From contig OY744611.1 in NCBI GenBank assembly GCA_963556255.1, forward strand, positions 2,219,030-2,283,029: DNA of 64,000 nt. Direction: 5' to 3'. The translations under genes were made by a program, and so were the position numbers. Below the pieces are notes generated by a model. The model was not told where the DNA came from. It searched no databases and was given only the letters and a program-made list of their open reading frames with translations. The DNA comes from Allolobophora icterica (lineage: Eukaryota; Annelida; Clitellata; Crassiclitellata; Lumbricidae). Shown one piece after another: positions 21,440-34,079 of this stretch. Each line of letters begins with the position of its first letter. Position 1 is the first letter of the stretch.

Positions 21440-23295
21440 ATCTTGCATGTACTGCGCGCACTATGTGGGATTTGGTCAACTGGCGTTCTCTATACGTGCC
21501 CAAACTTACAGAGTCTACGTTGGACGACTTTGTCTAGCGCAGTTACTGTTGTTTGGATACCTAATGATTGTCCTATGTCATCGTTTCTTACTTTCTGCAG
21601 TCTTGAAATCCTTGCAATCTTCCGCAGCCAGCTCATTTCTGCTGTAAGAGCTCTCATCTCATCTTGATTTCGCATTGTCGAACATTCTGATCCGTATAGC
21701 GAAATCGGTTGTACCATTTTGTTTCGCATATTTTTTACTTCATTTCCTTGTTAATTTCTACTTCTCCATATCCTCTTCATTATTCCAAATGCGTGTGAAG
21801 CCCGTCAAATTCGCCGTTGTATACCTTTTTCCTTCCTGCCATCTGCGTTTATTATCTCTCCTAGATGACGAATTGCTCTACTTATTCAATAGCTTCTCCT
21901 TGGATTGTGAAAGTTATTGGTGTCTCTTGCTTTGTTCAATCAACATTGTTTTAATTTTCTCTGCATTGATCATGAGGCTAAAACTGCTAGTTGTTCCGTC
22001 GGTCTATGTCGTAAGATCCTATTGTTCTGGTCCACTTCTTGTGAGGAGGCCAATGCCGTCAGCGACTCAGAGATTATTCACTAGCCCTCCAGTTGATTTG
22101 ATTCCTGTTAAGGCTGAGTGACATTACTGTTTTTAACACTAGGGTAAATCGATATTGGGATAAGATACATAAGCTACGTTCTTGTCGTACTCCCATTTTC
22201 GCGTTAAAGTATTCTTGATCTTTTATCTACTTTTATGGCACTTGATGATATTCGATAAATCTCTTGTATACGCTTGATCAATTTGCTCTGGAGTTCCAGA
22301 CCTTTGTAATGTTCTACACATCCTATCATGCCATATACTATAGAATGCTTGTTTGAAGTCTATGGAGTTGACTAAGACTTTCTAGTTGTGTTCTATGCTT
22401 TTTTAAGTAAATGTATCATTGTGAATAGTTGATCCTGATCTGAACCCGGCTGCGTCTTCTTCAAATGTTCTCTCAACACACTGCTTCATTTTTTTCCCTT
22501 GTTACAAGGGTATGCATAGCATTAACAACGGTTTCTCCTCCTTCTTGAAGTGGTTACGTAGCGATTCCATCCATGCCCGGTGCTTTATCCTTTTCCATTC
22601 TGTTGATAGCATCTCTTACATCTTTTGTAGAAATTGTGGCATGTGTTCTTCTGTGTTATTTATGGACAACTCTGTGAGAACTGTAGGATCGTTATGTGTG
22701 TCGACGTTCAGCAGTTATTCGAAGTGTTCCTTCCATCGTTTCTGTATGCTTGCATCGTCTTCTAGTTCTGTACCATCAAGTTTGTGACAAGATGTGTTTG
22801 TGACAAAATTGAGCTGAAATTGTACCCTCAGTAATTTTATTAAATTATTAGGCCTATATGCTTCTTGCATTCTATTTATCTTGAAAGCTTCCGCAGCTTC
22901 TTTGCATTGTTGCTCCATCCAGTTGTGTTTGTCTCTTTGTAGTTTCCTTCTGACTTCTCTAGTGTGCCAGTTAAAATGTTTCCGATCAGCAGTGCATACT
23001 CGTTGTTTTTCCATATTTCTACTTTTTTCCCCACTAGTTCTTATACTTCGTCTGATATACATTGTTCTTTGGTTTTTTGCAAGCTGTTCCAACTGTCTTG
23101 TTGGCTGCTGTTTGTATTCCTTTCTGTATGTTTGAACTCATAACTTCTATGCAGTCCTGACCGTTCAGTCCTGACCGTTGATCGCAAGTTTCTCTCTAAC
23201 TCGTCTTCGTACTTTTGTCGGATATCTTTATCTCCCAGATTCTTGGAATGATACATGATGTTCTCTGCTGGTTGTATTCCTCTCCTTAATGTCAT
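21440..23295 (-). mobile_element. Non-LTR retrotransposon (RTE/R1-like), decayed
   Basis: From right to left on minus: a post-endonuclease region (23295-22715) with VCTADRKHFNWHTREVRRKL and HNWMEQQCKEAAEAFKINRM; then the RT start with DVRDAINRMEKDKAPGMDGI (about 22640-22580). Decayed palm sequence follows, including a GFRSGST box near 22440. The C-terminus at 21729-21490 has ISLYGSECSTMRNQDEMRAL, EMSWLRKIARISRLQKVRND and RRLCKFGHV. The LYGSE...EMxWLRRI pattern is typical of the C-terminal tail of RTE/R1-type LINEs. Many stops and frameshifts are present. Confidence 0.75.
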
Positions 23296-23400
23296 TTTCA
23301 GTCAGCATGTCACATAAGCGACCTCCAGAAGCAGGGCAGTCCTGCTCACTACAGAGCAAACATCTTTCACCAACCTCGACACAGATGGATGATATTAGTC

Positions 23401-24524
23401 AGCCGTAAACTTGTCCAAAATATTGGCGGGCATGGGATCTGGACCAAAGGTGCCACACAACAAGTTTTTTTAAATGAAAAGTTGGTTTTTGTTTTTTGTT
23501 TTGTTTTTTTCTTTCTATGGTTTCTGTTATTTTTTTTATTTGTTTTGTAAGATTTTCGGATTTCGGAGTATAACAATCATGAAAAATGGTATGGACAAGA
23601 GCTCCAACTTGGTTTAATTCAGTTGCCATTTCCTAAAAATAAAAGTCACCAAATCAATGTTTTTAAAATAACTTCACAAGAACAAGAAATTAATTTTTTT
23701 CAGTTTCTGGTTTTCTTTTTCTTGTGTTTTTTTAAACCAAAAACCGAAAAACAACTTTTTCAGCTCTGGTCTGGACAATCTGTTTGCCTCAGAGGCATCC
23801 GGTATTACTAGGGTTGCCAGACGTCCGGCAAAAGGAGGACATGTCCTCCTTTTTGGCCTCATGTTCTATATCCGGCAGGCAAAGCTGAAAACCTGGAAAA
23901 TGTCCGGCTTTGTGTATGTTTGTTGAATCTGGCTATTGTCTATATATTTTGTGACCGTTTTTAAAGACATCACACGCGCATGTTGTCCCTGTGCTCTCCT
24001 AACTAATCTAAACCTATTTATTTTTTTATTGCAGCTCTATTTTAAAGACGTTTCTAGTCCATGGTCTGTGTAATGTTACAATGTAGCTATGGTCAAAGTG
24101 TCAATTTTATTTCCGGTAGCTTTTCAATGCGGCTTCGCTTCTTGGTTACTTAGGAGACCCTCTGACTCCGCAGTGAAACATTCAATACGTGTTCTCCTTT
24201 GTCCTCCTTTCCGGCTTTCTGTGTCCTCCTTTGACTACCCATGTATCTGGCAACCCTAGGTATTACGTAATGCGTAAGAAATGGGTGTATTCTGTTTACA
24301 TGTGAACTTTTATATATTGAAGATAAAAGAAATCTTTGATTTCATTATGAATTTCTGATAGTATTCAGTTTTGTGTCTCTCCTTTTCTGTTTTGGAATAA
24401 ATTTGTCTATACTAAAACTGAATATTTTTATATTTGAAGAAATTCTCTCAATTTCTGGGGCTTTGCCTCCTCCTCAATTTTTGGGGGCACATGCCCCGGC
24501 TGCCCCACAGAGTCTACGCCTATG
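23401..24524. mobile_element. Non-autonomous DNA transposon (hAT-like), copy 1, carrying a nested MITE
   Basis: The left end near CGTAAACTTGTCCAAAATAT and the right end AGTCTACGCCTATG match the family member at 35455-36133, whose ends are inverted relatives of CA(C/T)(A/T)GGCGTA(A/G)ACT. The interior is A/T-rich, with poly-T frames on both strands. No matching target duplication flanks it: the right end abuts a LINE endonuclease region and the left end a different LINE. Confidence 0.7.
23809..24258. mobile_element. hAT-type MITE with exact 8-bp target duplication
   Basis: 450 bp, starting TAGGGTTGCCAGA and ending with its inverse TCTGGCAACCCTA. Flanked by GGTATTAC on both sides (23801-23808, 24259-24266). 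Subterminal AAAGGAGGACA blocks are also inverted. The family member at 35.8 kb lacks this insertion at the same place. Confidence 0.92.
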
Positions 24525-25150
24525 GTCAAGGTCATCGTAGAAGTCACGCATTGTACCAGGAAGGTGGTAGATATTTGCACCGTTTAAGCATTTGGATGCT
24601 TTGCCCAATCGTACCACCTGAACCTCACATGATGAGAAAGTGCAGATCCATTCCGAATGACGGTGGACACTGACGTCTAACGTGGACCTATAGATAGCAG
24701 CGATGCACCTGCCAGCCACTGAGCGACGTGCATATTCGCCTTCTGGAGCAATGCCAGGCTTAGTGCAATGAAGTGTGTCAGCGCATATCCACCTTTGAGA
24801 CAGTGCCATGATGTCCAGGTGTGCATCTCTATTGAGTTCGTATATGATGGCAGAACGACGACGGGTGGCTGAAAAGCCGTGGAAGCTGTCGAAGTTCATG
24901 GCCGTTGGTTTTGACGTTAGCCTAGCTTTTAAACTGGGCTTTGCCAGAGGGTGGGCCAGGGTTGCTTTCGATAGCACCCATAAGTAGCAGGGGAAGAGCA
25001 ACTACTGCAAATGAGAGATAACGCAGCACCGGAGACGAAAAGGCCGGCCCGTACGTGACCATAACAGGATCCTTGTGATGTGGCGCAGCGCTGGGTTTAT
25101 TGGTACAGTGAACGTTTGCATAGGGCGACTTGCCGACATCCGCACACACC
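24525..25150 (-). mobile_element. LINE 5' end: 2A-like peptide plus start of APE-type endonuclease
   Basis: The minus-strand frame from about 25149 ends its N-terminal part with VALPLLLMGAIESNPGP (NPGP codons at 24963-24952), a 2A-like ribosome-skipping motif. The usual GD(V/I)ExNPGP Asp is Ala here. After a frameshift, an APE-type endonuclease follows: SATRRRSAIIYELNRDAHLD, IMALSQRWICAD (the ALSxTW box with T to R), CIAAIYRSTLDV and YHLPGTMRDFYDDL. The sequence then runs into the DNA transposon end at 24524. 2A-like leaders are established in echinoderm LINEs. Confidence 0.75.
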
Positions 25151-26858
<1,708 letters not shown>

Positions 26859-26997
26859 CTATGAAACAGTAACAATGAACACTACTAGTAAGGACCATCT
26901 AAGCAAAAAACTATTGCTTCAGCTGAAATTTTCAATTATTATATAGGGAGTCAATTGTGAAGTGACGGTTCAAGTATCAGTGTTAAGTCAACCTTTT

Positions 26998-27155
26998 ATG
27001 ACTTAGTATTATATGTATATGTATGCATGTCTCTACTTATTTAAGGAAAGTCGACGTTTATTGACTTAGTATTATATGAACATGTATGCATGTATCTATT
27101 TATTTTAAAGGGAAGTCGATGTTAATTGATTAGTATTATATGTATATGTAATACA
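26998..27155. repeat. Tandem repeat, unit about 63 bp, 2.5 copies
   Basis: Each unit carries ACTTAGTATTATATG, ATGTATGCATGT and GGAAGTCGA(C/T)GTT words. Diverged copies recur at 27766-27868 beyond a LINE fragment. Confidence 0.8.
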
Positions 27156-27410
27156 TATATCCGTGTACCATATAATGGACTGAGATAACGGTTGAGTTTG
27201 AATGTAAAGCGATATCAGGATAAATTGAGTCAGTGTGATCATCTAGATAATGAGAAGAGTTGGTAAAACGTAGCAACTGAAGAAACGAAGAAAACATGAG
27301 CGAATATGAAATATCAGCATGCGAGACTAACTTAACTAATAATGCCTAACTAACTCACTTAACTAATAATGCTAAACTAACTACCGTTAACTAATAAAAG
27401 CCACAATAAT

Positions 27411-27720
27411 TTATAGAGTCACCATTTGATTAAATAGAACATCAAATATGAACAAAAGGTAGGCTCGAACCTCTTTTTTAAACAAAGCAAGGTTCGGTAG
27501 ATTACGAAGTGATTTGGGTAAATTGTTCCAAATAGAGGGACCAATACATTCAATAGTAAAAGAACGTGTGTTGGTCCGGGCATAGATTCCACGAAAGTTG
27601 TCAAGGGATCTAGTATAATAGGAATGAATATCAGACATATTAGAGAAATAATGATGGAAGATAGAGGGAAGAGCATTATTGGCGTAGCGATACATAAATT
27701 TTTCACAGATTTGTAGTTTA
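27411..27720 (-). mobile_element. Non-LTR retrotransposon C-terminal fragment
   Basis: The minus reading MYRYANNALPSIFHHYF, SDIHSYYTRSLDNFRG, CIGPSIWNNLPKSLRN, FKKEVRAYLL is the conserved tail of a LINE RT ORF (the GPxxWNxLP box). It lies between two blocks of the 63-bp tandem repeat. Confidence 0.82.
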
Positions 27721-27765
27721 TTGATTTAGGGGTATATTAAGGATCCGCAATTCACAGTATTTATT

Positions 27766-27868
27766 TATACGTAAATGTATGCATGTAGGCCTATCTATTT
27801 TATTCAAGGAAAGTCGACGTTTAATGACTTACCATTATATGTATGTATATGCATGTATCTATTTATTT
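27766..27868. repeat. Diverged copies of the 63-bp tandem repeat
   Basis: Contains AAGTCGACGTTTAATGACTT and ATGCATGTATCTATTTATTT as in 26998-27155. Confidence 0.7.
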
Positions 27869-28289
27869 AGGGACCTCAAAAGAATGCGAAACAGGGCTGT
27901 CTAATAGATGATTTGTTGTACGTTATGTTTTAGCCGTTTGCTCCTTCTCACTGCGTCCCCTGGGCATCCGAATTTTTGTACTTCGCCTGGCTGTCAGGAA
28001 ACCACTCTAGCTATAAAGAAATGCTTTAGAAATTTGAGTTTTAGTATTGCGATTGCAATCATGGTGATCAAAACTATCTAGTCAACCCAGTCTACTACAG
28101 AGTTGGGAGAATTGTGATTTGCATTGTAGAAAGACACTTTATATCAGTGACTGACTTCTTGATTTGCGGACCTGATTTGAGTGAGCGTTAGTAGAAAAGC
28201 TGGCATGCCCTACATGTTTGGTATATTTGGCAAATTGTAATTAGGCTACCTGTATTGTAATCAATCAATATTGACTTGATATAACGACC

Positions 28290-28498
28290 CTTGAAGATAT
28301 CTACTCAATGGTGCTCCCGGCCCAGCCACGGCTGCAAAAAACGGTTTTTAAAGACGAGTAACAGACCGAGGAATTTGTCCTTGGGAATTTGTCCAGATAT
28401 TGGGGTCCACGTTGGAGAAAGCCCGATGTTGCATGATGGAAGTGCTTGCAAGGGGGACAAGTCGCAAAGGACTGCAGGGCGTAGAGATCGGCGGCCAC
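28290..28498 (-). mobile_element. L2-type LINE, 3' part (split)
   Basis: The minus reading RRSLRPA, IMQHRAFSNVDPNIW, CSRGWAGSTIE-stop and a tail ATATCTTCAAGGGTCG plus TTATAT corresponds to the C-terminus and tail of the L2 copy at 58.5-59.0 kb. It continues the fragment at 31488-31690. Confidence 0.78.
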
Positions 28499-28662
28499 TG
28501 CCGGTGTCCCGTGACAGAGTCTCCCCCCTAAAAGTCTCCCCCCGGAGACTCTATTTCGAAACAGATTCTCCCCCCGGCGGATCTGTTTCAGAATAAATTC
28601 GCCCCCCGGAGACTTTATTCTGAAACAAAGTCTCCGGGGGGAGAGAATATTGCATCCCCCGT

Positions 28663-28697
28663 TGAAATAAAGTCTCCCCCGGGGAGACTTTATTTCA
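28663..28697. repeat. Perfect 17-bp inverted repeat
   Basis: TGAAATAAAGTCTCCCC, one base, then its exact complement. Part of the left terminal cluster of the 3-kb insertion. Confidence 0.9.
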
Positions 28698-28731
28698 TCG
28701 CGTGATACACATGAACCATATCTGGAACTCC

Positions 28732-28853
28732 TCGTCAATTCTTCATTTTATAATCTTTGCCGACGATACCAATGTATTTCTATGTGATAAATCTCTTGAA
28801 ATTCTATATAACAAGGTAAATGATGAATTAGAAAGGCTATCGGAATGGTTTAA
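28732..28853 (+). mobile_element. LINE RT fragment with catalytic FADD box
   Basis: HFIIFADDTNVFLCDKSLE ... NDELERLSEWFN reads in frame. The expected continuation (TSTKFLGVYVDEHLTFNEHV in a shifted frame) appears at about 30540-30640, so 28854-30520 is probably a later insertion. A TTAA followed by CCCTTTAGTGCC at 28850-28865 resembles a piggyBac-type left terminus, without a matching right end. Confidence 0.65.
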
Positions 28854-28865
28854 CCCTTTAGTGCC

Positions 28866-29930
28866 TAAGGTCCCCGAAAATGGGACACTACATCAAAAAT
28901 TCACATTAAATTAATTATACGTTTGAAGTACATTAAATGTAATAATTATCATGTCAAGATTTTGCTCAATCTGTTTGGACTGGAAATGCGCACAAAGAAA
29001 TAGTTTGTCGGCTGAAAACAGCGCTGTAACCATACCATAGCTAACGTAAACATTGCGGACTTTTCTTATCTAATTTTAAATTATTTAATTTGCGTTTATT
29101 ACAGCGTTGCGTTTATTTGTGGTTTCACAAAAGGTTGGTATATGGGTAAGGCTTTACGGTGGTCGCCTATTAACACAGGTTAAATTTGAATGGCGATCGA
29201 TGGTTAAAATATAACACTATTCTATACAGGACAGGTGAAAAACAAGTAGGCCTAAACTGAAATCATTGTTTAGCATATGACATGTCAAGTGTTAACCAGC
29301 CTAATGTTTTAAAGAATGGTAAGCATAAAATTCTGTTTCAAAATTTGAGCATCAACCCAAACTTTATGAAGGTTCCATCATCATCAACAACAGTTTGGGG
29401 TACACAGTCAAGTTGACTATTTAAATAGAATAGTAAATAGTAGGCCTACCCATAGAAAACTATTGAAATAGTACTTAACATAATAAATACCTGTGGACTA
29501 TTGCAAATACCACATGACTAAAAACTAGTTAGTGCCAGTTACACATAAGCATTGAGAAAGCTTTAAATTTTCTAATGTAGTTACGTTCTGTTAGTATAGT
29601 TCTTGTAAACTTTGAGTAAGTCCAACTGTTCAATAGTTTCATTGGATAAGCAATTCCTGTCAGCTATCTCCAATCCTACCTCTGGTCACTTTCTCCACTC
29701 TCCAGTCTGGCGTTCTATAGGATATGGGTGCTAGCTCATTCTGCCAGATACCCAAACAGCACTGGAAATTGGCCCCAGTCGTTGGCATTTTGGGTATGAT
29801 CTGGGCTTCGGCAGATTTTCTTCTGCCCTAACAATACCTAATGCTTGTGTAATAATTGTGTAGTAGCGATACGTACGTGTATGCCCATATACAAGCCTAA
29901 TTTTGTTCAAGCATATCTTCTGACATTAGC
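28866..29930. other. Unassigned non-coding stretch
   Basis: AT-rich, no recognised exon. It probably belongs to the insertion that splits the LINE RT fragment. Confidence 0.3.
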
Positions 29931-29934
29931 TGCT

Positions 29935-30500
29935 TTGACTTTATCAAGACTTAATTGGCATCTGACTTTTCTATTCTGACTTGACGTCTGGCTTAATTCT
30001 TACTTAATTATGAGTGATGACTTCATTATTCTGACCATTCTATTCTGACTTGACCTCCGACTTGACTTATTTGTGACTTAATTCTGATTTCATTAATTCT
30101 TAATTCTGACTTAATTCTGACTTCATTCATTCTTATTTCTGACTTAATTCTGACCTCATTAATTCTTATTTCTGACTTAATTCTGACTTCATTATTTCTG
30201 ATTTCTGACTTAATTCTGACTTAATTATTTCTGATTTCTGACTTAATTCTGACTTCATTATTTCTGATTTCTGACTTAATTCTGACTTCATTATTTCTTA
30301 TTTCTGACTTAATTCTGACTTCATTAATTTTTATTTCTGACTTAATTCTGACTTCATTAATTTTTATTTCTGACTTAATTCTGACTTCAGAAATTTTTAT
30401 TTCTGACTTAATTCTTACTTAATTTATTCTAACTTAAATGACTAATACTTGACTTCTGACTTGATTGCTGAACCGACTAAATTCTGACTTAATTCTGAAT
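29935..30500. repeat. Minisatellite, 33-bp unit built from TTCTGACTTAA
   Basis: The main unit starts CATTATTTCTGATTTCTGAC and continues TTAATTCTGACTT. About a dozen full units are in the centre, with shorter TTCTGACTTAAT derivatives at both edges. Confidence 0.9.
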
Positions 30501-30539
30501 GACTTATTAGGGGTTCCAAATTTTGGGCCCGTTTGATAA

Positions 30540-30660
30540 CAAAGAAATTATTCAGGTCACTTCTACAAAATTTTAGGTGTATATGTTGACGAGCACTTAA
30601 CCTTTAACGAACATGTATCTATAATATTAACATAGGCATTAGCTTCCTTGGTTAAATAAA
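30540..30660 (+). mobile_element. LINE RT fragment, continuation
   Basis: KILGVYVDEHLTFNEHVSII is the post-FADD box of a LINE RT; see 28732-28853. Confidence 0.6.
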
Positions 30661-31320
30661 TGCTTGAGTAATCTTTATCTCTAGACTGCACTGACTTCAT
30701 CAAAGAATCGCAGAAAATCAAGCGCAACTCATATCAGCTCACACCAGTTGAAGGGTGGGTCTAATCCGCATCAAGAATCGCATAGAAGCCAGTGCTAGCT
30801 CATTTCAGGAAGCCAGTACAGTTTTAGTTATTCCCATGTATTGTGTCTACCTCCTTGTGTTGCTAATTATCTGGCCCGATACATCTGACGCTGATAATAT
30901 TCAACGACCGATATCCAACACAACATCAGTGGCAGGTCTAACCCTCAAAGAATCAGCGTGAAGCTAGTTAGCGCTAGCTGGTTAAAAAGAATACAATATC
31001 AGTTAGTAGATGGGAAGGGCTTACTGATCACAGAATCGTTTAAGAAACAAGCGCTAACTAGCACCAATAAAATGTCCACTTCTAGTCAGAGCCATTTTCT
31101 TAATTAGCCTATAGATAAGCTATTACAATGTGTGTTATCGCTCCACTGCGTTCTAGTATTACATAAGCCGCCCGACATCCTAAAAGTGTTAATACATTAT
31201 ATCATATTTTTTCATTTTATATTTATTTCATGTCCAATTCAACTAACAAACATAAAAGTCACTTATTTAAGAAAATGTACATATTAAATCATATTTAAAA
31301 TTATATAGAAAAGCAACCGA
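30661..31320. other. Unassigned stretch with diverged internal repeats
   Basis: Words such as AATCGCA, AGCGCTAGCT and CACAACATCAG recur between 30700 and 31080, suggesting an old tandem duplication. No coding signal. Confidence 0.35.
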
Positions 31321-31487
31321 AATAGAGGGGGCGATTTTAGAATGGGGGAGACTCTGTTTCGTAGAATGGGAGATTCTATTTCAATGGGGGAGACTTTGTT
31401 CCGATACAGAGTCTCCGGGGGGAGACATTATTTCAGCCCGAGGGAGACTCTGTTTCGGGGGGAGACTTTATTTCGTGACACCGGCCG

Positions 31488-31690
31488 AAACAGGACAACA
31501 GAGCTCCCGTAAGTTTGCGGGCACCGTACCGAGAATGCAACGCCAAACAAAGGCAGAGATCATGTAGGTGATACGTTGGGATATTGGAAGCCAGTGCAGG
31601 ACGTCCTGCACGTAGTCAGATACGTGGCCAACCCAATAATTGTTGCCACCGTTTAGTTGCGCAGTCGAGCACAGAACCCAGTCCAAACGC
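31488..31690 (-). mobile_element. L2-type LINE, 5' part of the split copy
   Basis: The minus reading VSDYVQDVLHWLPISQRITY, MISAFVWRCILGTVPANL, RELCCPVSA matches the 58.6-kb copy (RDVLHWLPYPQRITYRISAL ... RELCCPTS). Confidence 0.82.
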
Positions 31691-32243
31691 CCAGTGCCAA
31701 TCTGGGGAAGGTCAAATCATTGGGTGTACTGCATTGTCTAAGTTAGGCTACTTTTGAAGAAATTGGTTAAATCTTTGCTGTTCATTCCTTGTCAACTCTT
31801 TGGATTGTCATCGCTTCGCTAGCCATTTCATTGTGTATATCATTTTACTGTAGTCATTTACTTTTGGTGGATGACGCTAATTGGAAAAGTGGCCTCATTG
31901 GACTCTATATGTGATATAAACAATGCTAAGTAACAAGTACATTACACTTAGTTTCAGTAAGGAGACTACTGAATTAACAAAAGGCTTCATTTTCCGCTCA
32001 CCCTCTTCAACTTTTTTCACCCTGAATGAAAGGTGTTGGACTGATTCTTTACTTTTCAAATAATCTTTTCAAATTCACATTTTTTTTACACCGAAATGAT
32101 TTGAAGTCTTGGTATCTACACTTTGTTCAAACAACAAGCAACGCTTGGAATGCGTTCATCTTAACTTCTCTTAGTCTGTCTTTCTATCCTCTCTGTCTCA
32201 CATTCTGTGAAAGCATTGTGTCAATTGAATAACACAACATTAA
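31691..32243. other. Unassigned AT-rich stretch
   Basis: Nothing recognisable. Confidence 0.35.
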
Positions 32244-33126
32244 TTAACCCGCTAATGACCACTTTTTATTCAGTGGCCAGATTTTGATGTTCTTTTGCAC
32301 ATTGAGTCCTTGTAATAAAAGTACACTAGGGCCAAAAATTTGAAAACATATCTTTGTTGGTTGCAGAGATATTTAGGTGTCCTTTTAAAAGGACGCTGAG
32401 CACATACGAGTCAAAACGCTACTAAGAATCAACTGTGTTGTTTTATAGCATATCATAGTAATAGAAACAGCTGTGGAATGTCAAAACAAATAATACAGAT
32501 ATCAGTGACTTAGTATCATAGTGCCAATGTCGTTTGATGTAAAAAAAATAAGTAAGCAAACATTTTCTGTATTACCCAGTTGCGAACAGAATTCTGGGGA
32601 ACACACGTTATGCGACAAAATCATAAAGCATACGAATTGTCAGAATCTGACGGCAGTGAATACTGGCAAAGTCCAATGTCTCAGCTTTCAACATGGTGTG
32701 GTGGTGATATTTTAGTTCATTGACTGTGGAAGGCAGCAAAGCAGTCAACATGTAAAGAGGACATTTACTATAAGTCTGTGAAACTTTCTTGCCACAATGT
32801 CCACACCTCCTCTGCTTTGGAATGCTTTCAACGGTGTAATCCATGTGGTCATATCTCACCTCTGGCAGCACTCACTTCCTCTGCAGTATACAGGCTCCAT
32901 GCTCCGTTCTGAGCGGGTTGAGTATTTAAGAAGATATGCATTGACAGTGCGCCGTGTACATTCCAAGAGATCAAGTTCCTCAGTTGCACTGGAATGACCA
33001 TGTCCATAGAGCATCCCAGCGTTGCTAACGGATGCACTGACCAAGAAGTTGAAGACATGGTGCGGATAGAGATCCGGTAGGTTGAAATGTTTTGGTCAGC
33101 ACGGTCGACGCCAACAATGAATCTGT

Positions 33127-33147
33127 TTATATTTATATAGCGCCCCT
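33127..33147 (-). mobile_element. 21-bp L2/SINE tail micro-insertion
   Basis: On minus, AGGGGCGCTATATAAATATA is the 3' tip of the L2/SINE tail family. It is flanked by TCTGT (plus strand 33122-33126 and 33148-33152) and splits the piggyBac frame between VSAY and the GVDRADQ box. Confidence 0.7.
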
Positions 33148-33330
33148 TCTGTAGGCACTGACCACATTTAGCTGAGGGACAGAGATGGCCTTCTTGTCCT
33201 TGTTTGACCAACGCCGTGCTTGACCTAGTGGTGCTGCAGAATGACAGTTTGATGCCAGTGTAACAATGTTCCTGTCGTGCCACTGAACTAAGGTGACCTC
33301 GACAAAGCAATGTGGGGCCGTCTCGGTGGC

Positions 33331-33508
33331 TGGGCTTCTATCTGGAATGGACTCTCCTCGAAGCTGCGTGTCCAGCATAGGGATAATTCATGTACTTTTT
33401 TATCAGCGTTTGAAAACTCTTCTTTTTCGCCGGAGCTGGGCTGGGAGTAGATATCTTGAAGGGGCGCTATATAAATTTATTGAATAAATGAATGAATGAA
33501 AATAAGAT
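33331..33508 (+). mobile_element. L2-type LINE 3' end inserted in the piggyBac relic
   Basis: The plus reading YQRLKTLLFRRSWAGS is followed by the tail TAGATATCTTGAAGGGGCGC and (GAAT)n, as in the copies at 17.3 and 59.0 kb. Confidence 0.8.
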
Positions 33509-34079
33509 TCAAAATTTGGGACATAAATAAGGTTGAGTAACTAAAACGTAAGCCTGTCAGTGATGATTTGCACACTGAACCAAAACCGAAATTACGGTAC
33601 CGTATGTGCTCAGCGTCCTTTTAAAAGGACGGCAAGTTTTCGTCAAAAATTTCCAAAATGAAAAAACTGCTTTTGGGGAAAATGAAATGGTAAAGGAATG
33701 CAGTCATATAAAAGCTACTTAAAACTACAAAGAAAAATATTTTATATAATAGTTGAATATTAAAAATAAATTCCCATTTCTTTTCGATGGGCGGCATTTC
33801 TGGATCCCAAAATTACACAACTTTGAGTGTTAAAAACACAAACAAAATCTAAAACTTCTGTAAATTTTTGCAACGATATTTGTTTAACAACATCAGTGGG
33901 ACGCCAGACAACAAAAATTATGAAATAATTTGATGTGATCTAAAAAATACGTAAGTAAATATAACTGTCCATTTAAAAGGACGTGGTCATTAACTCTTTG
34001 GAGGCTGAATAAATTTTTATATGTTTGAGCTGAGGGCTGAATATTTTTGGGATAAGTCCTTAATTTCCCATATATTTAT

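Larger units (their letters stand above)
28499..31487. mobile_element. 3-kb insertion with GC-rich inverted ends, unknown type
   Basis: Both ends begin with CCGGTGTC(C/A)CG in inverted orientation and then carry clusters of AGTCTCCCCC/GGGGGAGACT words with TATTTC or TGTTTC next to them (28505-28700 and 31325-31480). The block splits an L2-type LINE whose two halves join without evident loss. It contains a LINE RT piece and a minisatellite. No transposase or clear target duplication was found, at most 2-4 bases (CGGC). Confidence 0.6.
32244..33993 (-). mobile_element. piggyBac-family DNA transposon relic
   Basis: The minus-strand transposase pieces are HDRNIVTLASNCHSAAP and VPQLNVVSAY, then FIVGVDRADQNISTYRIS (the GVDRADQ box with the third catalytic Asp), and finally the C-terminal Cys-rich domain KQRRCGHCGKKVSQTYSKCP. 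These lie in several frames, and the C-terminal CF..YHT part of the finger is damaged. The left end has TTAA (32244-32247) followed by CCCGCTAATGACCAC. Inverted TAATGACCAC lies near 33984-33993. An internal inverted repeat (GTCCTTTTAAAAGGACGCTG at 32382 and its complement near 33609) fits a terminal region. piggyBac inserts at TTAA. The right border is not certain. Confidence 0.78.

Noticed and set aside
24434..24673. Plus-strand 79-codon frame
   Set aside because: Opposite strand of the LINE endonuclease region and a transposon end.
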